A stretch of DNA of 64,000 nt from Chryseobacterium sp. OV279 (GCF_900128945.1 NZ_FQUD01000003.1:620001-684000); one strand, 5' to 3'. Shown: positions 24,040 through 33,811, counted from the first letter of the stretch. Notes: generated by a model from the sequence alone, not told the origin. Numbers and translations: made by a program.

Positions 24040-25137
24040 TTAAATGTTTTCGAAATTTTTACCCAAATGTTCTTCAATGACAAAGAACGGGTCTTCTGTA
24101 AGCGTGTGGGCTCTCATTTCCATCAGGCTCACTTTGCTCATCATACGAAGCATAATTCTTCTTTGGCATTCGTGTTCTACGCCGTTGATGTTTCTTACCC
24201 CGGCACGGAAAGCCGATCTTCCGTGGGCGCATAGATGGTTATTCACCAATATCACATCTCCGGCCTGTGGCGTGAAACCCGAATAGATCAGATCTCTTGC
24301 CTCTTCCCAGAATTCTGTCAGATGGCTGTGGGCATCGTCAGTCTGTTTAATACTTGGGTTGAATAGCTGTTCTGCAGCATCAAACCTCATAAAAGGCAGT
24401 TCATAATTACCATACAACACGGCATCCAGTTTCTCTTCTTCCTCCATACCGGTTTCTAAATTGGCATCTTTCGGTATTTTATACATACGCTCAAAAAGAG
24501 GTCTGAAATTTTCCCCGATAGCTCCGTGAGAGCGGATCGAATACAGGGTAGAAGGTACCTGCTCTTCATTACGGATATACATAAAGCTTAAAAAGTCTGC
24601 CTGGTGTTTCAGGAAGGCATCTTCCGTATGTACATAAAGGTCTGTTGCAGATCCCGATCCGGTCTGGGTTTCTCTCATTTTTTCGTCCGGGATGATGGCG
24701 TGCATTAAGCCTCCGCCTTTACGCTGAGAGTAGTATTGTACAGGTTTTGATGGAAGGGCTCCGTGAATCAAAGCACAGGCAAAACCATAGATATTGAATT
24801 TGGAATAATCCGCAGACTGCCAGTTCGGTGGTGTATTCCCGATACTTTCCTGATCAATATCCATTAATCCTCTGAATACCAGAGCTCCATATTGGTGTAT
24901 TGAGAAGTCGCTGGCAAAGTCAGCGGCTATATGTAGAATTCTTTCCGGCAAGAAATAAGAGGCCAGTTGATGAACGTGGGTAATGAAGTCTCTATTTTCA
25001 TAGCTGCCATACTTTCTCTGAAGATGCACTGCTGCATCTTGTATCATTCTTCTTTCCTGAGAGGTGATCTCAATGACTCTTGGAAGCAGTTTTACCGCAG
25101 TAATACTGTCGTTATCTAAAATTTCTAGCGAATTCAT
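24040..25137 (-). CDS. Fe(II)/2-oxoglutarate dioxygenase, clavaminate synthase-like (amino acid hydroxylase)
   Basis: A 365-residue member of the TauD/clavaminate synthase superfamily. The iron facial triad is H170-x-E172 (VHTEDAF, the HxE form of the clavaminate synthase/VioC/AsnO group) and H305 in NNHLCAHGRSAF; the 2OG-binding arginine is near 326-331. This group hydroxylates free amino acids; lysine 3- and 4-hydroxylases of this type are known from Flavobacterium and Chitinophaga. The gene is divergent from the lysine-type decarboxylase of the siderophore operon and shares its regulatory region. The inferred role is hydroxylation of the diamine precursor. The ATG at 25137 is preferred to a longer frame starting at 25293, which has an implausible hydrophobic leader. 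Confidence 0.8.
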   Translation of the reverse strand: MNSLEILDNDSITAVKLLPRVIEITSQERRMIQDAAVHLQRKYGSYENRDFITHVHQLASYFLPERILHIAADFASDFSIHQYGALVFRGLMDIDQESIGNTPPNWQSADYSKFNIYGFACALIHGALPSKPVQYYSQRKGGGLMHAIIPDEKMRETQTGSGSATDLYVHTEDAFLKHQADFLSFMYIRNEEQVPSTLYSIRSHGAIGENFRPLFERMYKIPKDANLETGMEEEEKLDAVLYGNYELPFMRFDAAEQLFNPSIKQTDDAHSHLTEFWEEARDLIYSGFTPQAGDVILVNNHLCAHGRSAFRAGVRNINGVEHECQRRIMLRMMSKVSLMEMRAHTLTEDPFFVIEEHLGKNFENI

Positions 25138-25177
25138 TAAAAAAATATTTGGTGTGTTAATATAATTTTTATATTTG

Positions 25178-25194
25178 TTTTTAATTATTCTAAA
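25178..25194. promoter_or_regulatory. Putative Fur box in the siderophore divergent promoter
   Basis: TTTTTAAT-T-ATTCTAAA resembles a 7-1-7 Fur-type dyad. The right half extends to ATTCTAAATAA, the same 11-mer seen at 56630-56640 in front of a PchR-like regulator. It lies between the dioxygenase and decarboxylase starts. The left half is imperfect. Confidence 0.45.
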
Positions 25195-25354
25195 TAACAA
25201 TAGACGGTTCAAATTTAGGAATAATTTATCAATCACCAAAAAAAAACTTGAAAAAATGCTAAAAATAAAAACTTGACAATCAAGTATATACACCTATATA
25301 CTACACAAGATTCACACTACTTATTGATTTTAAAAATCACCTTACAAATACCAT

Positions 25355-26881
25355 ATGAACAACAATCAAATGCCCGCCGGAGAGATCCTGGGTGCTTCCT
25401 TACCTCACATTTCGGGGAATTTTGGAAATATTTTTCATACTGACAATTATGATCATTACCGTTCCGCTGTCGAAGAAACTTTAGACCTTGTAGGAACTTT
25501 TCTTCACAGAAATGACAAACCCTTCAGCGGAATAGAAGCCAAAGAAATGAAAGGCATGGTACAGCAGATAGACCTTAATCAAAAACTATCTTCGTATCAG
25601 GAGCTACTTGAAGAGGTAGATACTATATATGTAAAGCATGCGACTGCTTTTCACCTTCCACAATACGTGGCACACCTTAACTGTCCTATCGTTATTCCTG
25701 CATTGGCAGGAGAGATCCTTGTAAGTGCCATCAATTCTTCACAGGATACGTACGACCAAAGTGCAGGAGGAACTTTCATGGAAAGAAAACTGATCGACTG
25801 GACCGCAGAGCAGTTAGGATATAATCCGGAAACCAGCGACGGTGTTTTCACAGCAGGCGGATCACAGAGCAATCTGATGGGGCTTGTGATGATGCGCGAC
25901 TGCTTTTCCCAGAAAAGATACAACCATAATATTAAGCTGGATGGCCTTCCACAGGAAGCGGGCAGATTCAGAATTTTTGTTTCTGATAAATCTCACTTCA
26001 GCAACTTAAAGAACGCCTCTATCATGGGATTGGGCGAAAAATGTATCGTTAAAGTTCCTACAGACGAAAGATTCTGTATGGACATCGGTTTACTGAAGAA
26101 ATACATTAAGAGAGAAGAGCAGATGGGAAATATTCCTGTCGGAATTGTGGCTACGGCCGGAACCACAGATTTCGGAAACGTAGATCCACTGGAAGATATT
26201 GCCAATGTTGCCGAGCAATACAATATCTGGATGCATGTAGATGCCGCTTACGGATGTGCTTTATTATTAAGCGAAAAGTACCGTCATCTTCTCAACGGTA
26301 TCGAAAGAGCGGATTCTGTGACGATAGATTATCATAAATCTTTCTTCCAACCGATCAGCAGCAGTGCTTTCATCGTTAAAAACAAAAGGGAATTAAGAAT
26401 CCTGAAACACCACGCAGACTATCTGAATCCTGCGGAAATGGATGAAGAGGAAATTCCTGCACAGATCAACAAATCCATTATCCAGAGTACACGTAGATTC
26501 GATGCTCTGAAACTGTGGTTTACTTTAAGAATGATGGGCAAAGAACAGCTCTCAGAATATACAGACACCGTGATAGACCTTACCAAAGACGTAGCGTCTA
26601 TGATCACTGAAAACCCTCACTTCGAACTGCTTTCCGATACGGACCTGAGCGTTCTGGTTTTCCGTTATATCAGACCTGATATTGAAGACCTGAATGCTTT
26701 GAACCAGCATATCAAAATGAAGCTTTTCTACAGCGGGGAAATTCTGGTGGCTAGTACCAAAGTAGATGGGAATTTCTACCTGAAATTTACTTTCCTGAAC
26801 CCTATCACTACGACAGAAGACGTTCACCAAATTTTAAATACAATACAATCGCATGGAGAAGACTTTGGTACAGCAAACTAA
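25355..26881 (+). CDS. PLP-dependent decarboxylase of the siderophore pathway (lysine/diaminobutyrate type)
   Basis: A 508-residue group II decarboxylase. It contains the cofactor-binding segment HVDAAYGCALLLSEKYR and the Schiff-base lysine in DYHKSFFQPISSS. It is in the family of DesA-like lysine decarboxylases and L-2,4-diaminobutyrate decarboxylases. The first step of desferrioxamine- or bisucaberin-type pathways is decarboxylation of lysine to cadaverine, and the following N-hydroxylase and NIS synthetases fit that. First gene of a ten-gene operon; the next gene overlaps by 29 bp. Confidence 0.87.
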   Translation: MNNNQMPAGEILGASLPHISGNFGNIFHTDNYDHYRSAVEETLDLVGTFLHRNDKPFSGIEAKEMKGMVQQIDLNQKLSSYQELLEEVDTIYVKHATAFHLPQYVAHLNCPIVIPALAGEILVSAINSSQDTYDQSAGGTFMERKLIDWTAEQLGYNPETSDGVFTAGGSQSNLMGLVMMRDCFSQKRYNHNIKLDGLPQEAGRFRIFVSDKSHFSNLKNASIMGLGEKCIVKVPTDERFCMDIGLLKKYIKREEQMGNIPVGIVATAGTTDFGNVDPLEDIANVAEQYNIWMHVDAAYGCALLLSEKYRHLLNGIERADSVTIDYHKSFFQPISSSAFIVKNKRELRILKHHADYLNPAEMDEEEIPAQINKSIIQSTRRFDALKLWFTLRMMGKEQLSEYTDTVIDLTKDVASMITENPHFELLSDTDLSVLVFRYIRPDIEDLNALNQHIKMKLFYSGEILVASTKVDGNFYLKFTFLNPITTTEDVHQILNTIQSHGEDFGTAN

Positions 26882-29279
26882 GCTTACGGAAAAAGCACAG
26901 GAAATCACGGTCAGAATCCTGCTCAACGGAATGCTTCGTGAGCTTGGAAACGGAAAATTTTATCAGGGCGTTCCGAAATATGATGCCCTTACGGCTCAGG
27001 CGCTGGAAAACAGTACCTATCCGCTTCATATAAGATTTGAATTAAAGAAAAGCGAGATCTTTTTATTCGCTCCGGTTTCTTACCGTTCTGAAAGTGCTTT
27101 CCACAATTATGGAATGCCTTTATGGGTGGTTGATCATAACAATCAGAAGGTTTATGAACCGGATGTTGATCAGCTTACTGAATTGGTATACCGCGAACTT
27201 TCTGAGCAGTTCAGTGAAAAAGGCCTTGAATTATTTACCAAAAGGATTCACAGCAGCCTAAGAAATCTGGAAATGATCATGGAAGAAGGTTTACAGGATC
27301 AGGATGCTTTGACATATTCTTTCCTGGAATCTGAACAACAGCTTCCTGTAGGACACAATCTTCATCCGTTTACAAAAGCGAGAATGGGATTCTCCCGAGC
27401 AGAACAGCTTCTTTATGGTCCGGAATTCAATAAGGGTATTAAGCTGGAGTATTTTCTGGTGCACAAAAGCTGTGTTCAGGAGCAGTCGGTTTTAGAGCAG
27501 CCTTACAATGAGTTTTTAAAGAGTATCGTTTCATTACCGGAAGATCTAGAAGCAAAATACCTTAAGGAAGGCGAAAAACTTTCTGATTTCTATACAGTTC
27601 CTTGCCATCCGTGGGAAGCTACTTATCTTTTGTCCATCGAAGAAGGGGCGGAAATGATCAAAGACCGTACTCTAATCCATATCGGGGCTTTTGGGCAAGA
27701 ATTTTATTCAACCTCTTCCATCAGAAGTATGTACAGTCCTCAAATTCCGTGGATGCCTAAGTTTTCTTTAAATGTTCTTTTAACAGGATCGATACGGATC
27801 AATACGGAGAAAGATCTCAAAAGAGGTTATGCATCGGCTTTATGGAGAAAACATGCAGGAGCAGCGTTTGAAAAGGATTTCAACCAGTTTAAACTGCTTT
27901 TGGAACCTGTAACATTAGGCGTTTATCATCAGGATAAAAATATTGAAAGCCTTAATCTTCTGATTCGCGAAAATCCTTTCCAGCCGGAAGATAAAATCCT
28001 GCTTTTAGCAAGATTATGTCAGGACGAACCTGCAGACGGACAGAATTTTATCCAAAAGTTCTTTACAGATGTTTCTGAAAAACTGGGAACAAGTCCGGAA
28101 GAATCGGTGACGACTTGGTTTTCAAAATATATTCACCTGCTGATTGCTCCTTTAAACCATTTATACAGCCAATATGGCATGGCTCCTGAGGCGCATCAAC
28201 AGAATCTTCTGATCCAACTGGATGATCAGTTGCTGCCAAAGACTCTTTTTGTAAGAGATGCACAGGGATATTTGTTAAGAGAAAGCGCAAGAGAACAGTA
28301 TACGGAGCTTTCCAAAGCGTATCCTGAGATTGAAGATCTTTTCATCAGGGATGAACGTCTTTTAGATATTATATCTTACCATGTTCTGGTGAGTAATCTT
28401 TCAGCATTGGTGGCGTCATTAGGAAAGACTGGATGGGTGAAAGAAAGAACACTGATCAATATCCTGCACAGCGAATTTGCACAGGTTCATCAGGAAATGC
28501 CTTCAGATTTTACGCGTTATGCGCTTAATAACCGCCATTGGGGAACAAAAACCAACTTTAAGGCGGTTGCTAATGAAATTGATGGAATTACAAGCGCTGC
28601 AGCGATTTCTTACGCTAAAGTTCCCAATCTTCTTCACTATCATTACTTCTCAGATCAGCTGATCCATCCAAAAGGAAAAGAAGCTTTCTTCAAGCGTTAT
28701 TTCCAGAAAGATGATGTTACGGTTACCATGAGACCTGTTGATCTTGATGAAGATCTTGAAATGCTTCATGAGTGGTTTAACCGTGAACACGCGATCAAAA
28801 TCTGGCAGATGAACTGGCCGATTGACGAGCTGGAAACCTATTACCGTTTAATGCTGCCGGGTGATGAAGCACACAGCTACATTGTCATGAGCAATGGCGA
28901 ACCTACATGTAATATTGAGGTGTATTGGCCATGCAGAGATATTGTCGGCGATTATTATGATGTAATGCCTACCGATTACGGAACCCACCAATTTATCGCA
29001 CCAACAGACCCGAAGAAGAAATACGTTTCTCCTTCCACACAGTCTATGGTAGATTATGTATTCGCCCAGCCTGAGGTTGGAAAAATGGTAGGGGAAGGTT
29101 CAGTAGATTCTCTGGCTTCTATGATGAATAAAGCCCATGTAGGCTTCAAAGTAGATAAAGTTATAGAAATGCCTCATAAAAAAGCCAATCTTAATTTCTG
29201 CTACAGGGAATGGTACTGGGAAAAATTCCCGCAAAACAAAGATGTAGAATTCACCGTAAAAACCACTGAACATGAATAA
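26853..29279 (+). CDS. IucA/IucC NIS synthetase fused to a siderophore acyltransferase
   Basis: An 808-residue fusion. Residues about 70-600 form an NIS (NRPS-independent siderophore) synthetase with HNLHPFTKARMGF, PCHPWEATYL and STSSIRSMYSP motifs for ATP and carboxylate activation. Residues about 625-808 form an acyltransferase of the IucB/AlcB type (RPVDLDEDLEMLHEWFNREH, NIEVYWPCRDIVGDYY). It probably acylates an N-hydroxylated diamine and condenses the product by amide bonds. Similar fusions occur in bisucaberin-type loci. It overlaps the decarboxylase by 29 bp and the N-hydroxylase by 8 bp. Confidence 0.88.
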   Translation: MEKTLVQQTKLTEKAQEITVRILLNGMLRELGNGKFYQGVPKYDALTAQALENSTYPLHIRFELKKSEIFLFAPVSYRSESAFHNYGMPLWVVDHNNQKVYEPDVDQLTELVYRELSEQFSEKGLELFTKRIHSSLRNLEMIMEEGLQDQDALTYSFLESEQQLPVGHNLHPFTKARMGFSRAEQLLYGPEFNKGIKLEYFLVHKSCVQEQSVLEQPYNEFLKSIVSLPEDLEAKYLKEGEKLSDFYTVPCHPWEATYLLSIEEGAEMIKDRTLIHIGAFGQEFYSTSSIRSMYSPQIPWMPKFSLNVLLTGSIRINTEKDLKRGYASALWRKHAGAAFEKDFNQFKLLLEPVTLGVYHQDKNIESLNLLIRENPFQPEDKILLLARLCQDEPADGQNFIQKFFTDVSEKLGTSPEESVTTWFSKYIHLLIAPLNHLYSQYGMAPEAHQQNLLIQLDDQLLPKTLFVRDAQGYLLRESAREQYTELSKAYPEIEDLFIRDERLLDIISYHVLVSNLSALVASLGKTGWVKERTLINILHSEFAQVHQEMPSDFTRYALNNRHWGTKTNFKAVANEIDGITSAAAISYAKVPNLLHYHYFSDQLIHPKGKEAFFKRYFQKDDVTVTMRPVDLDEDLEMLHEWFNREHAIKIWQMNWPIDELETYYRLMLPGDEAHSYIVMSNGEPTCNIEVYWPCRDIVGDYYDVMPTDYGTHQFIAPTDPKKKYVSPSTQSMVDYVFAQPEVGKMVGEGSVDSLASMMNKAHVGFKVDKVIEMPHKKANLNFCYREWYWEKFPQNKDVEFTVKTTEHE

Positions 29280-30588
29280 CGACACGATATATAACGTGAT
29301 CGGAATAGGGATTGGTCCTTTTAATTTGGGACTTGCCGCTTTATCCAATCCGATTTCTGAATTAAAAACACTTTTCCTTGACCAGAGAGACGGTTTCGAC
29401 TGGCATCCGGGATTAATGATCGACCACGTAACCCTACAAACACCTTTTCTGTGCGACTGCGTATCCATGGCAGATCCTACGAATCCATTAAGCCTTCTGA
29501 ACTATCTGAAAGAAACGAACAGGCTGTACAAATTCTTTATCAGGGAAGATTTTTTCATTCCGCGTAAAGAATACAACCGTTACTGTCAATGGGTAGTCAG
29601 TCAGCTTCCACAGTGTCGTTTTTCAACACAGGTGGTTGATATTGTGTATGAAGACGGACTGTATTTAATCACAACCATTCATACCAAAACCAAGGAGACA
29701 GAGGTGTTCAGAACAGAAAGACTGATCCTGGGAACAGGAACACAGCCACACATTCCTTCGTTTATTCCGAAAGAGGATTCCCGTATTCTGCATACAAGCT
29801 CTTATCTGTACCGAAAGGAAGAACTTTTAGCTCAGGGTAAAAAAATTGCCGTGATCGGTTCAGGGCAGAGTGCAGCTGAGGTTTTCTATGATTTATTGCA
29901 AAGCCGTGATGAAAATACCCAATTGGGCTGGTATTCACGTCCGGACCGTTTCTTCCCGATGGAATATTCAAAGCTGACGCTGGAATTGACTTCTCCTGAT
30001 TATGTAGATTATTTCTACAGCAGGGACGAAGCGGCGAGAAAATCAATATTAAGCAAGCAACAGGCCCAGTTCAAAGGAATCAATTACGACCTCATCAACC
30101 AGATCTATGATTTCATCTACGACCTGAATATTGATAACGCTGATCCAAACCTTACCATCATTCCAAACAGTCAGTTGGATAGAGTTGACAACAGCAATCC
30201 TGATCATTTAACTCTTGAGTTCACACAATTGGAACAAGAGGTTCCTTACGAACAGGAAGCTGATTATCTGGTGGTAGGAACAGGATACCGTTATCATGAA
30301 CCTGCTTTCCTTAAAAATATTCAGTCCAGAATTAAAAGAGATTCCACAGGATTATTTGCGGTCAACAGGAATTATTCCATAGACCATAACGGCGGTGAAA
30401 TCTATGTGCTTCATGCAGAAGTACATACCCACAGCTATATTTCTACCGATCTTGGAATGGCAGCCTACCGTAATTCCTATATCATCAATGACATTTTGGG
30501 AAGAGAACATTATAAAATCGAAAAGAAAATTGCTTTCCAGGATTTTGATGTAGAGAAACATGCTGCTGTATCAACTGTCAAAATATAA
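29272..30588 (+). CDS. Lysine/diamine N-hydroxylase (IucD/DesB-like flavin monooxygenase)
   Basis: A 438-residue FAD- and NADPH-dependent N-monooxygenase. It has the FAD motif GIGIGPFNLGLAAL at the N-terminus, FDWHPGLMI, the NADPH motif GSGQSAAEVFYDL and the C-terminal VVGTGYRYHEP. Family members hydroxylate the terminal amine of lysine, ornithine, cadaverine or putrescine to give hydroxamate precursors. With a decarboxylase as first gene, cadaverine (or hydroxycadaverine) is the likely substrate. Overlaps the previous gene by 8 bp and ends 7 bp before the next. Confidence 0.9.
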   Translation: MNNDTIYNVIGIGIGPFNLGLAALSNPISELKTLFLDQRDGFDWHPGLMIDHVTLQTPFLCDCVSMADPTNPLSLLNYLKETNRLYKFFIREDFFIPRKEYNRYCQWVVSQLPQCRFSTQVVDIVYEDGLYLITTIHTKTKETEVFRTERLILGTGTQPHIPSFIPKEDSRILHTSSYLYRKEELLAQGKKIAVIGSGQSAAEVFYDLLQSRDENTQLGWYSRPDRFFPMEYSKLTLELTSPDYVDYFYSRDEAARKSILSKQQAQFKGINYDLINQIYDFIYDLNIDNADPNLTIIPNSQLDRVDNSNPDHLTLEFTQLEQEVPYEQEADYLVVGTGYRYHEPAFLKNIQSRIKRDSTGLFAVNRNYSIDHNGGEIYVLHAEVHTHSYISTDLGMAAYRNSYIINDILGREHYKIEKKIAFQDFDVEKHAAVSTVKI

Positions 30589-30595
30589 CAGAACA

Positions 30596-32410
30596 ATGAA
30601 CACCCACTTAAAAAATAATACAATCAGCCAGGAAATCTGGCTACAGGCGAACAGAGATCTTATGGCCAAAACAATTGCAGAATTAATGCATGAAGAACGC
30701 CTGAAACCTGTTTCTGTTACTGAGGATGAAGCCGGATTTACGGTCTTCAAACTGGAAACGGGGATCGAAACTATAGAATACGTTTTCCGCGGACAGGAAA
30801 GAATGATGGACTACTGGCATATTGATACGGAAAGTATCGTGAAAATAGAGAATGGAGTACCCACCTCAGCGCTGAATATTCCACAGTTTTTCCTTGAAAT
30901 GCAGGCCGTATTCGATTTAGATGCCAATACGCTGGCGCGATATACCGAAGAATTGCTTCATACGTTATACTGTGACGCATTAATTTTATCGAGAGGCGTT
31001 ATGTCTTCAAAAGAATTAGCATCCAGTAATTATCAGACTGTAGAACATCAGATGACGGGCCATCCGTGGGTGATCGTTAACAAAAGCAGGTTAGGATTTT
31101 CTCCTACTGATCTTGAAACGTTTGCTCCGGAAGCGGGAGAGGATTTAAAAGTGTTGTGGCTGGCTGCTCATAAGGACAGATCAGCCTTCCAGTCGCTGGA
31201 GCATATAGATCAGGAAGGATTTTACCGTTCTGAAATTGGAGACGAATTGTATCAATCATTTCAACAAAGGCTGATCGATTCCGGAAAGTCTCCTGAAGAT
31301 TATAATTTAATTCCCGTTCATCCATGGCAGTGGGAGCATAAACTGAAAATTCATTTTGCAGGCGATATCGCATCCGGTATTTTAATTCTATTAGGAGAAG
31401 GAAATGATGTGTATAGCCCGCAACAGAGTATCAGAACTTTGTTTAATACAGATCATCCTGAAAAAAGATATCTGAAAACGGCTGTTTCTATTTTAAGTAC
31501 AGGAAATATCAGAGGACTGTCGCCTAAGCAGATGAAAATTGCGCCTTCCATTACAGATTGGGTGAAAGGACTGATCAAAGGCGATGCTTATCTTGAAACA
31601 AAAGGAACCATATTTTTAGGAGAAGAAGCTTCTATTGCTTACCTGCATCCTCAATACAGTGCTATTGCCGGTGTTCCTTATCAATACAATGAATTTCTTG
31701 GGGCTTTATGGCGCGAAAGTGCTTCCAACTATTTACACGAAGACGAAGAAATGTTTACCATGGCTTCCCTGCTTTTTGTAGATCAGAATGGAGTTCCATT
31801 GGTACAGGCTTTTGCAGAGCAGGCTGGCATCAGTATTCAGCAGTGGATTACAGATTATCTGGATGCCTATCTTACGCCATTGCTTCACATTTATTACACC
31901 CATTCTCTTTGTGTAACCCCTCACGGAGAAAACATCATGGTGGTATTGAAAAACGGAGTGCCACAGAGAATTGTCATCAAAGATTTTGTGGATGATATTG
32001 TCCTGACTGCAGAAGCAAGGGAGAAACTTCCTGATCATCTGGCAGACGGACTGATCCAGTCTTCCAACAAGGAAAATGTTCCGTTGTCTATTCTCTTGGG
32101 TGTTTTTGATGCGTTCTTCAGATATTTATCCAATGTTCTGCATACGCATTCCAATTTTGAGGAAGAAACCTTCTGGACACTTGTTCACGACTGTATAGAG
32201 AACTACAAAAATCATAATCCTCATCTGAATGAGCGTTATGAAAAATATGACCTGTATGTCCCTACATTCAAAAGGTTCTACATCAACAGTCTTCGTTTAA
32301 AAAACAACGGTTACAGTGAAAATAAAGCATTTGCTATTCCAAAGAAAGACGGTGCACTGCCGAATCCTTTGTATCAGATTGCGAATAAAAACTCTGTAGC
32401 GACCGTATGA
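30596..32410 (+). CDS. Second IucA/IucC family NIS synthetase
   Basis: A 605-residue NIS synthetase. It has the motifs GHPWVIVNKSRLGFSP, IPVHPWQWEHKL, SPQQSIRTLFN and the catalytic-domain segment LSTGNIRGLSP. The C-terminal FhuF-like domain includes HGENIMVVLKNGVP. DesD-type enzymes of this family oligomerise and cyclise N-hydroxy-N-acyl-cadaverine units. The presence of two synthetases suggests either a citrate-bridged product or sequential condensations. The ATG at 30596 (MNTHLKNNTISQE) is preferred to the in-frame ATG at 30560. It overlaps the MATE gene by 4 bp. Confidence 0.88.
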   Translation: MNTHLKNNTISQEIWLQANRDLMAKTIAELMHEERLKPVSVTEDEAGFTVFKLETGIETIEYVFRGQERMMDYWHIDTESIVKIENGVPTSALNIPQFFLEMQAVFDLDANTLARYTEELLHTLYCDALILSRGVMSSKELASSNYQTVEHQMTGHPWVIVNKSRLGFSPTDLETFAPEAGEDLKVLWLAAHKDRSAFQSLEHIDQEGFYRSEIGDELYQSFQQRLIDSGKSPEDYNLIPVHPWQWEHKLKIHFAGDIASGILILLGEGNDVYSPQQSIRTLFNTDHPEKRYLKTAVSILSTGNIRGLSPKQMKIAPSITDWVKGLIKGDAYLETKGTIFLGEEASIAYLHPQYSAIAGVPYQYNEFLGALWRESASNYLHEDEEMFTMASLLFVDQNGVPLVQAFAEQAGISIQQWITDYLDAYLTPLLHIYYTHSLCVTPHGENIMVVLKNGVPQRIVIKDFVDDIVLTAEAREKLPDHLADGLIQSSNKENVPLSILLGVFDAFFRYLSNVLHTHSNFEEETFWTLVHDCIENYKNHNPHLNERYEKYDLYVPTFKRFYINSLRLKNNGYSENKAFAIPKKDGALPNPLYQIANKNSVATV

Positions 32411-33810
32411 GAAAGTTTCTGCATCTTGTAAAAGAAGGCTCTGTATTTGCGTACGGAGCTTTAGCGGGAAAAAAAGTAGAACTTACCTCAGGGAGTATCA
32501 ACCGTTCTATCTTCAGCCTTGCCATTCCGATGGTGATGGAGCTTGTGATGGAATCTGTTTTTGTCAGTATCAATCTTTTAATTATTGCAAGATTGGGAGA
32601 TAAGGTCCTTGGACTCGTGGGAATTGCAGATAACTATATCAATTTTGCCAATGCGATTGCCATTGGTTTGGGTATCGCTGCTGCAACACTGACAGCCAGG
32701 AGAGCCGGAGAAAAAGACCAGGAAGGGATGAGCCGGACAGCACATTATATCATATTGCTGGCCTCTGCTTTTGCACTACTGATTGGTGGTCTGTCATTCC
32801 TTTTCGCTGGCGAGATCATCAGTTTCCTTGGATTCAATACTGGGATTGTAGATAACGGACTTCCTTTTTCCAAACTGGTCTTTCTGAGCATTGGTCTGGT
32901 GATTCTGCGTCTGTCTATCAATGGTCTTTTCAGAGGAGCAGGGGATGCGGATCTGGCGATGAAGTCGCTTTGGCTTTGTCATATCTCCAGTATGGTCTTT
33001 GCCGTGATTCTTGTTTTCGGACTTGGTTTTATTCCCGCTTACGGATTGATGGGACTGGCTTATGCTACCATATTATCCCGGTTACTGGCGGTTTTATATC
33101 AGTTCTTTATTCTTCTTACACGCAAGACCAGTGTGAATATCCTGGTCAAGTTTCATCTTGATCTGCCTTTAATTAAGAAAATACTGAAAATTACTTTTGG
33201 AGGACTGGTTCAGTATATTATTCCTGCTTCAAGCTGGCTGATTATGGTTAAAATCATCGCCACCTTCGGAACTACGGCTCTTGCAGGATACATTATTGCG
33301 CAGAGAATTGCTTCTGTGGCCACGATGCCTGCGTGGGGAATAGGAAATGCTGCAGGCGTTCTTACAGGACAGAATTTAGGAGCCGGAAATCCGGACCGCG
33401 CTGAGAAAACGGTATGGAGAGCCGGAGGAATCAATATGACCTATCTGATAGCCGTCGCTATATTCTGGCAGTTTGCTGCGGAATATGTGGTAACGTTCTT
33501 CACCAAGGAGGCTGAGGTAGCGCGATATGCCGTACAGTACATCCATGTGGTGTCTATGGCTTATCTCTTACTCGGTTTTACAATGGTGATCAGCCGTGCG
33601 CTTAATGCGGCCGGCAATATAATGCAGGTAACCCTGCTGTACATGATCATGTTCTATGTGATTCAGCTTCCTCTAGCTTACCTGCTTGGGGTAAGACTTC
33701 AATGGGAACTGAAAGGAATATTCACCGCTATTGTTTCTTCGGAAATCGTACTGGCTGTACTGTTCCTCATGATCTTCAAAAATGGTAAATGGAAAACTAT
33801 AAAAATTTAA
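32407..33810 (+). CDS. MATE family transporter (probable siderophore exporter)
   Basis: A 467-residue MATE efflux protein with 12 membrane segments. The N-terminus contains SINRSIFSLAIPMVMELVMES, and the repeated GN/GDADLA-type motif RGAGDADLAMKSL lies in the first half. The two halves show the usual pseudo-symmetry (GLSF and GLVQY regions). Its position inside the siderophore operon, translationally coupled to the second NIS synthetase, makes export of the siderophore the likely role. A second MATE gene is at 54611-55957. Confidence 0.86.
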   Translation: MRKFLHLVKEGSVFAYGALAGKKVELTSGSINRSIFSLAIPMVMELVMESVFVSINLLIIARLGDKVLGLVGIADNYINFANAIAIGLGIAAATLTARRAGEKDQEGMSRTAHYIILLASAFALLIGGLSFLFAGEIISFLGFNTGIVDNGLPFSKLVFLSIGLVILRLSINGLFRGAGDADLAMKSLWLCHISSMVFAVILVFGLGFIPAYGLMGLAYATILSRLLAVLYQFFILLTRKTSVNILVKFHLDLPLIKKILKITFGGLVQYIIPASSWLIMVKIIATFGTTALAGYIIAQRIASVATMPAWGIGNAAGVLTGQNLGAGNPDRAEKTVWRAGGINMTYLIAVAIFWQFAAEYVVTFFTKEAEVARYAVQYIHVVSMAYLLLGFTMVISRALNAAGNIMQVTLLYMIMFYVIQLPLAYLLGVRLQWELKGIFTAIVSSEIVLAVLFLMIFKNGKWKTIKI

Positions 33811-33811
33811 A

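Noticed and set aside
25272..25284. CTTGA-CAA-TCAAG as a Crp/Fnr site for the siderophore operon
   Set aside because: Arms are separated by 3 nt rather than 4, and no -7 element lies at the 22-nt distance seen at the other sites.
25138..25293. N-terminal extension of the dioxygenase (156 bp, hydrophobic)
   Set aside because: It lies within the divergent promoter region containing the Fur-like box; the internal ATG at 25137 begins the family-like sequence.
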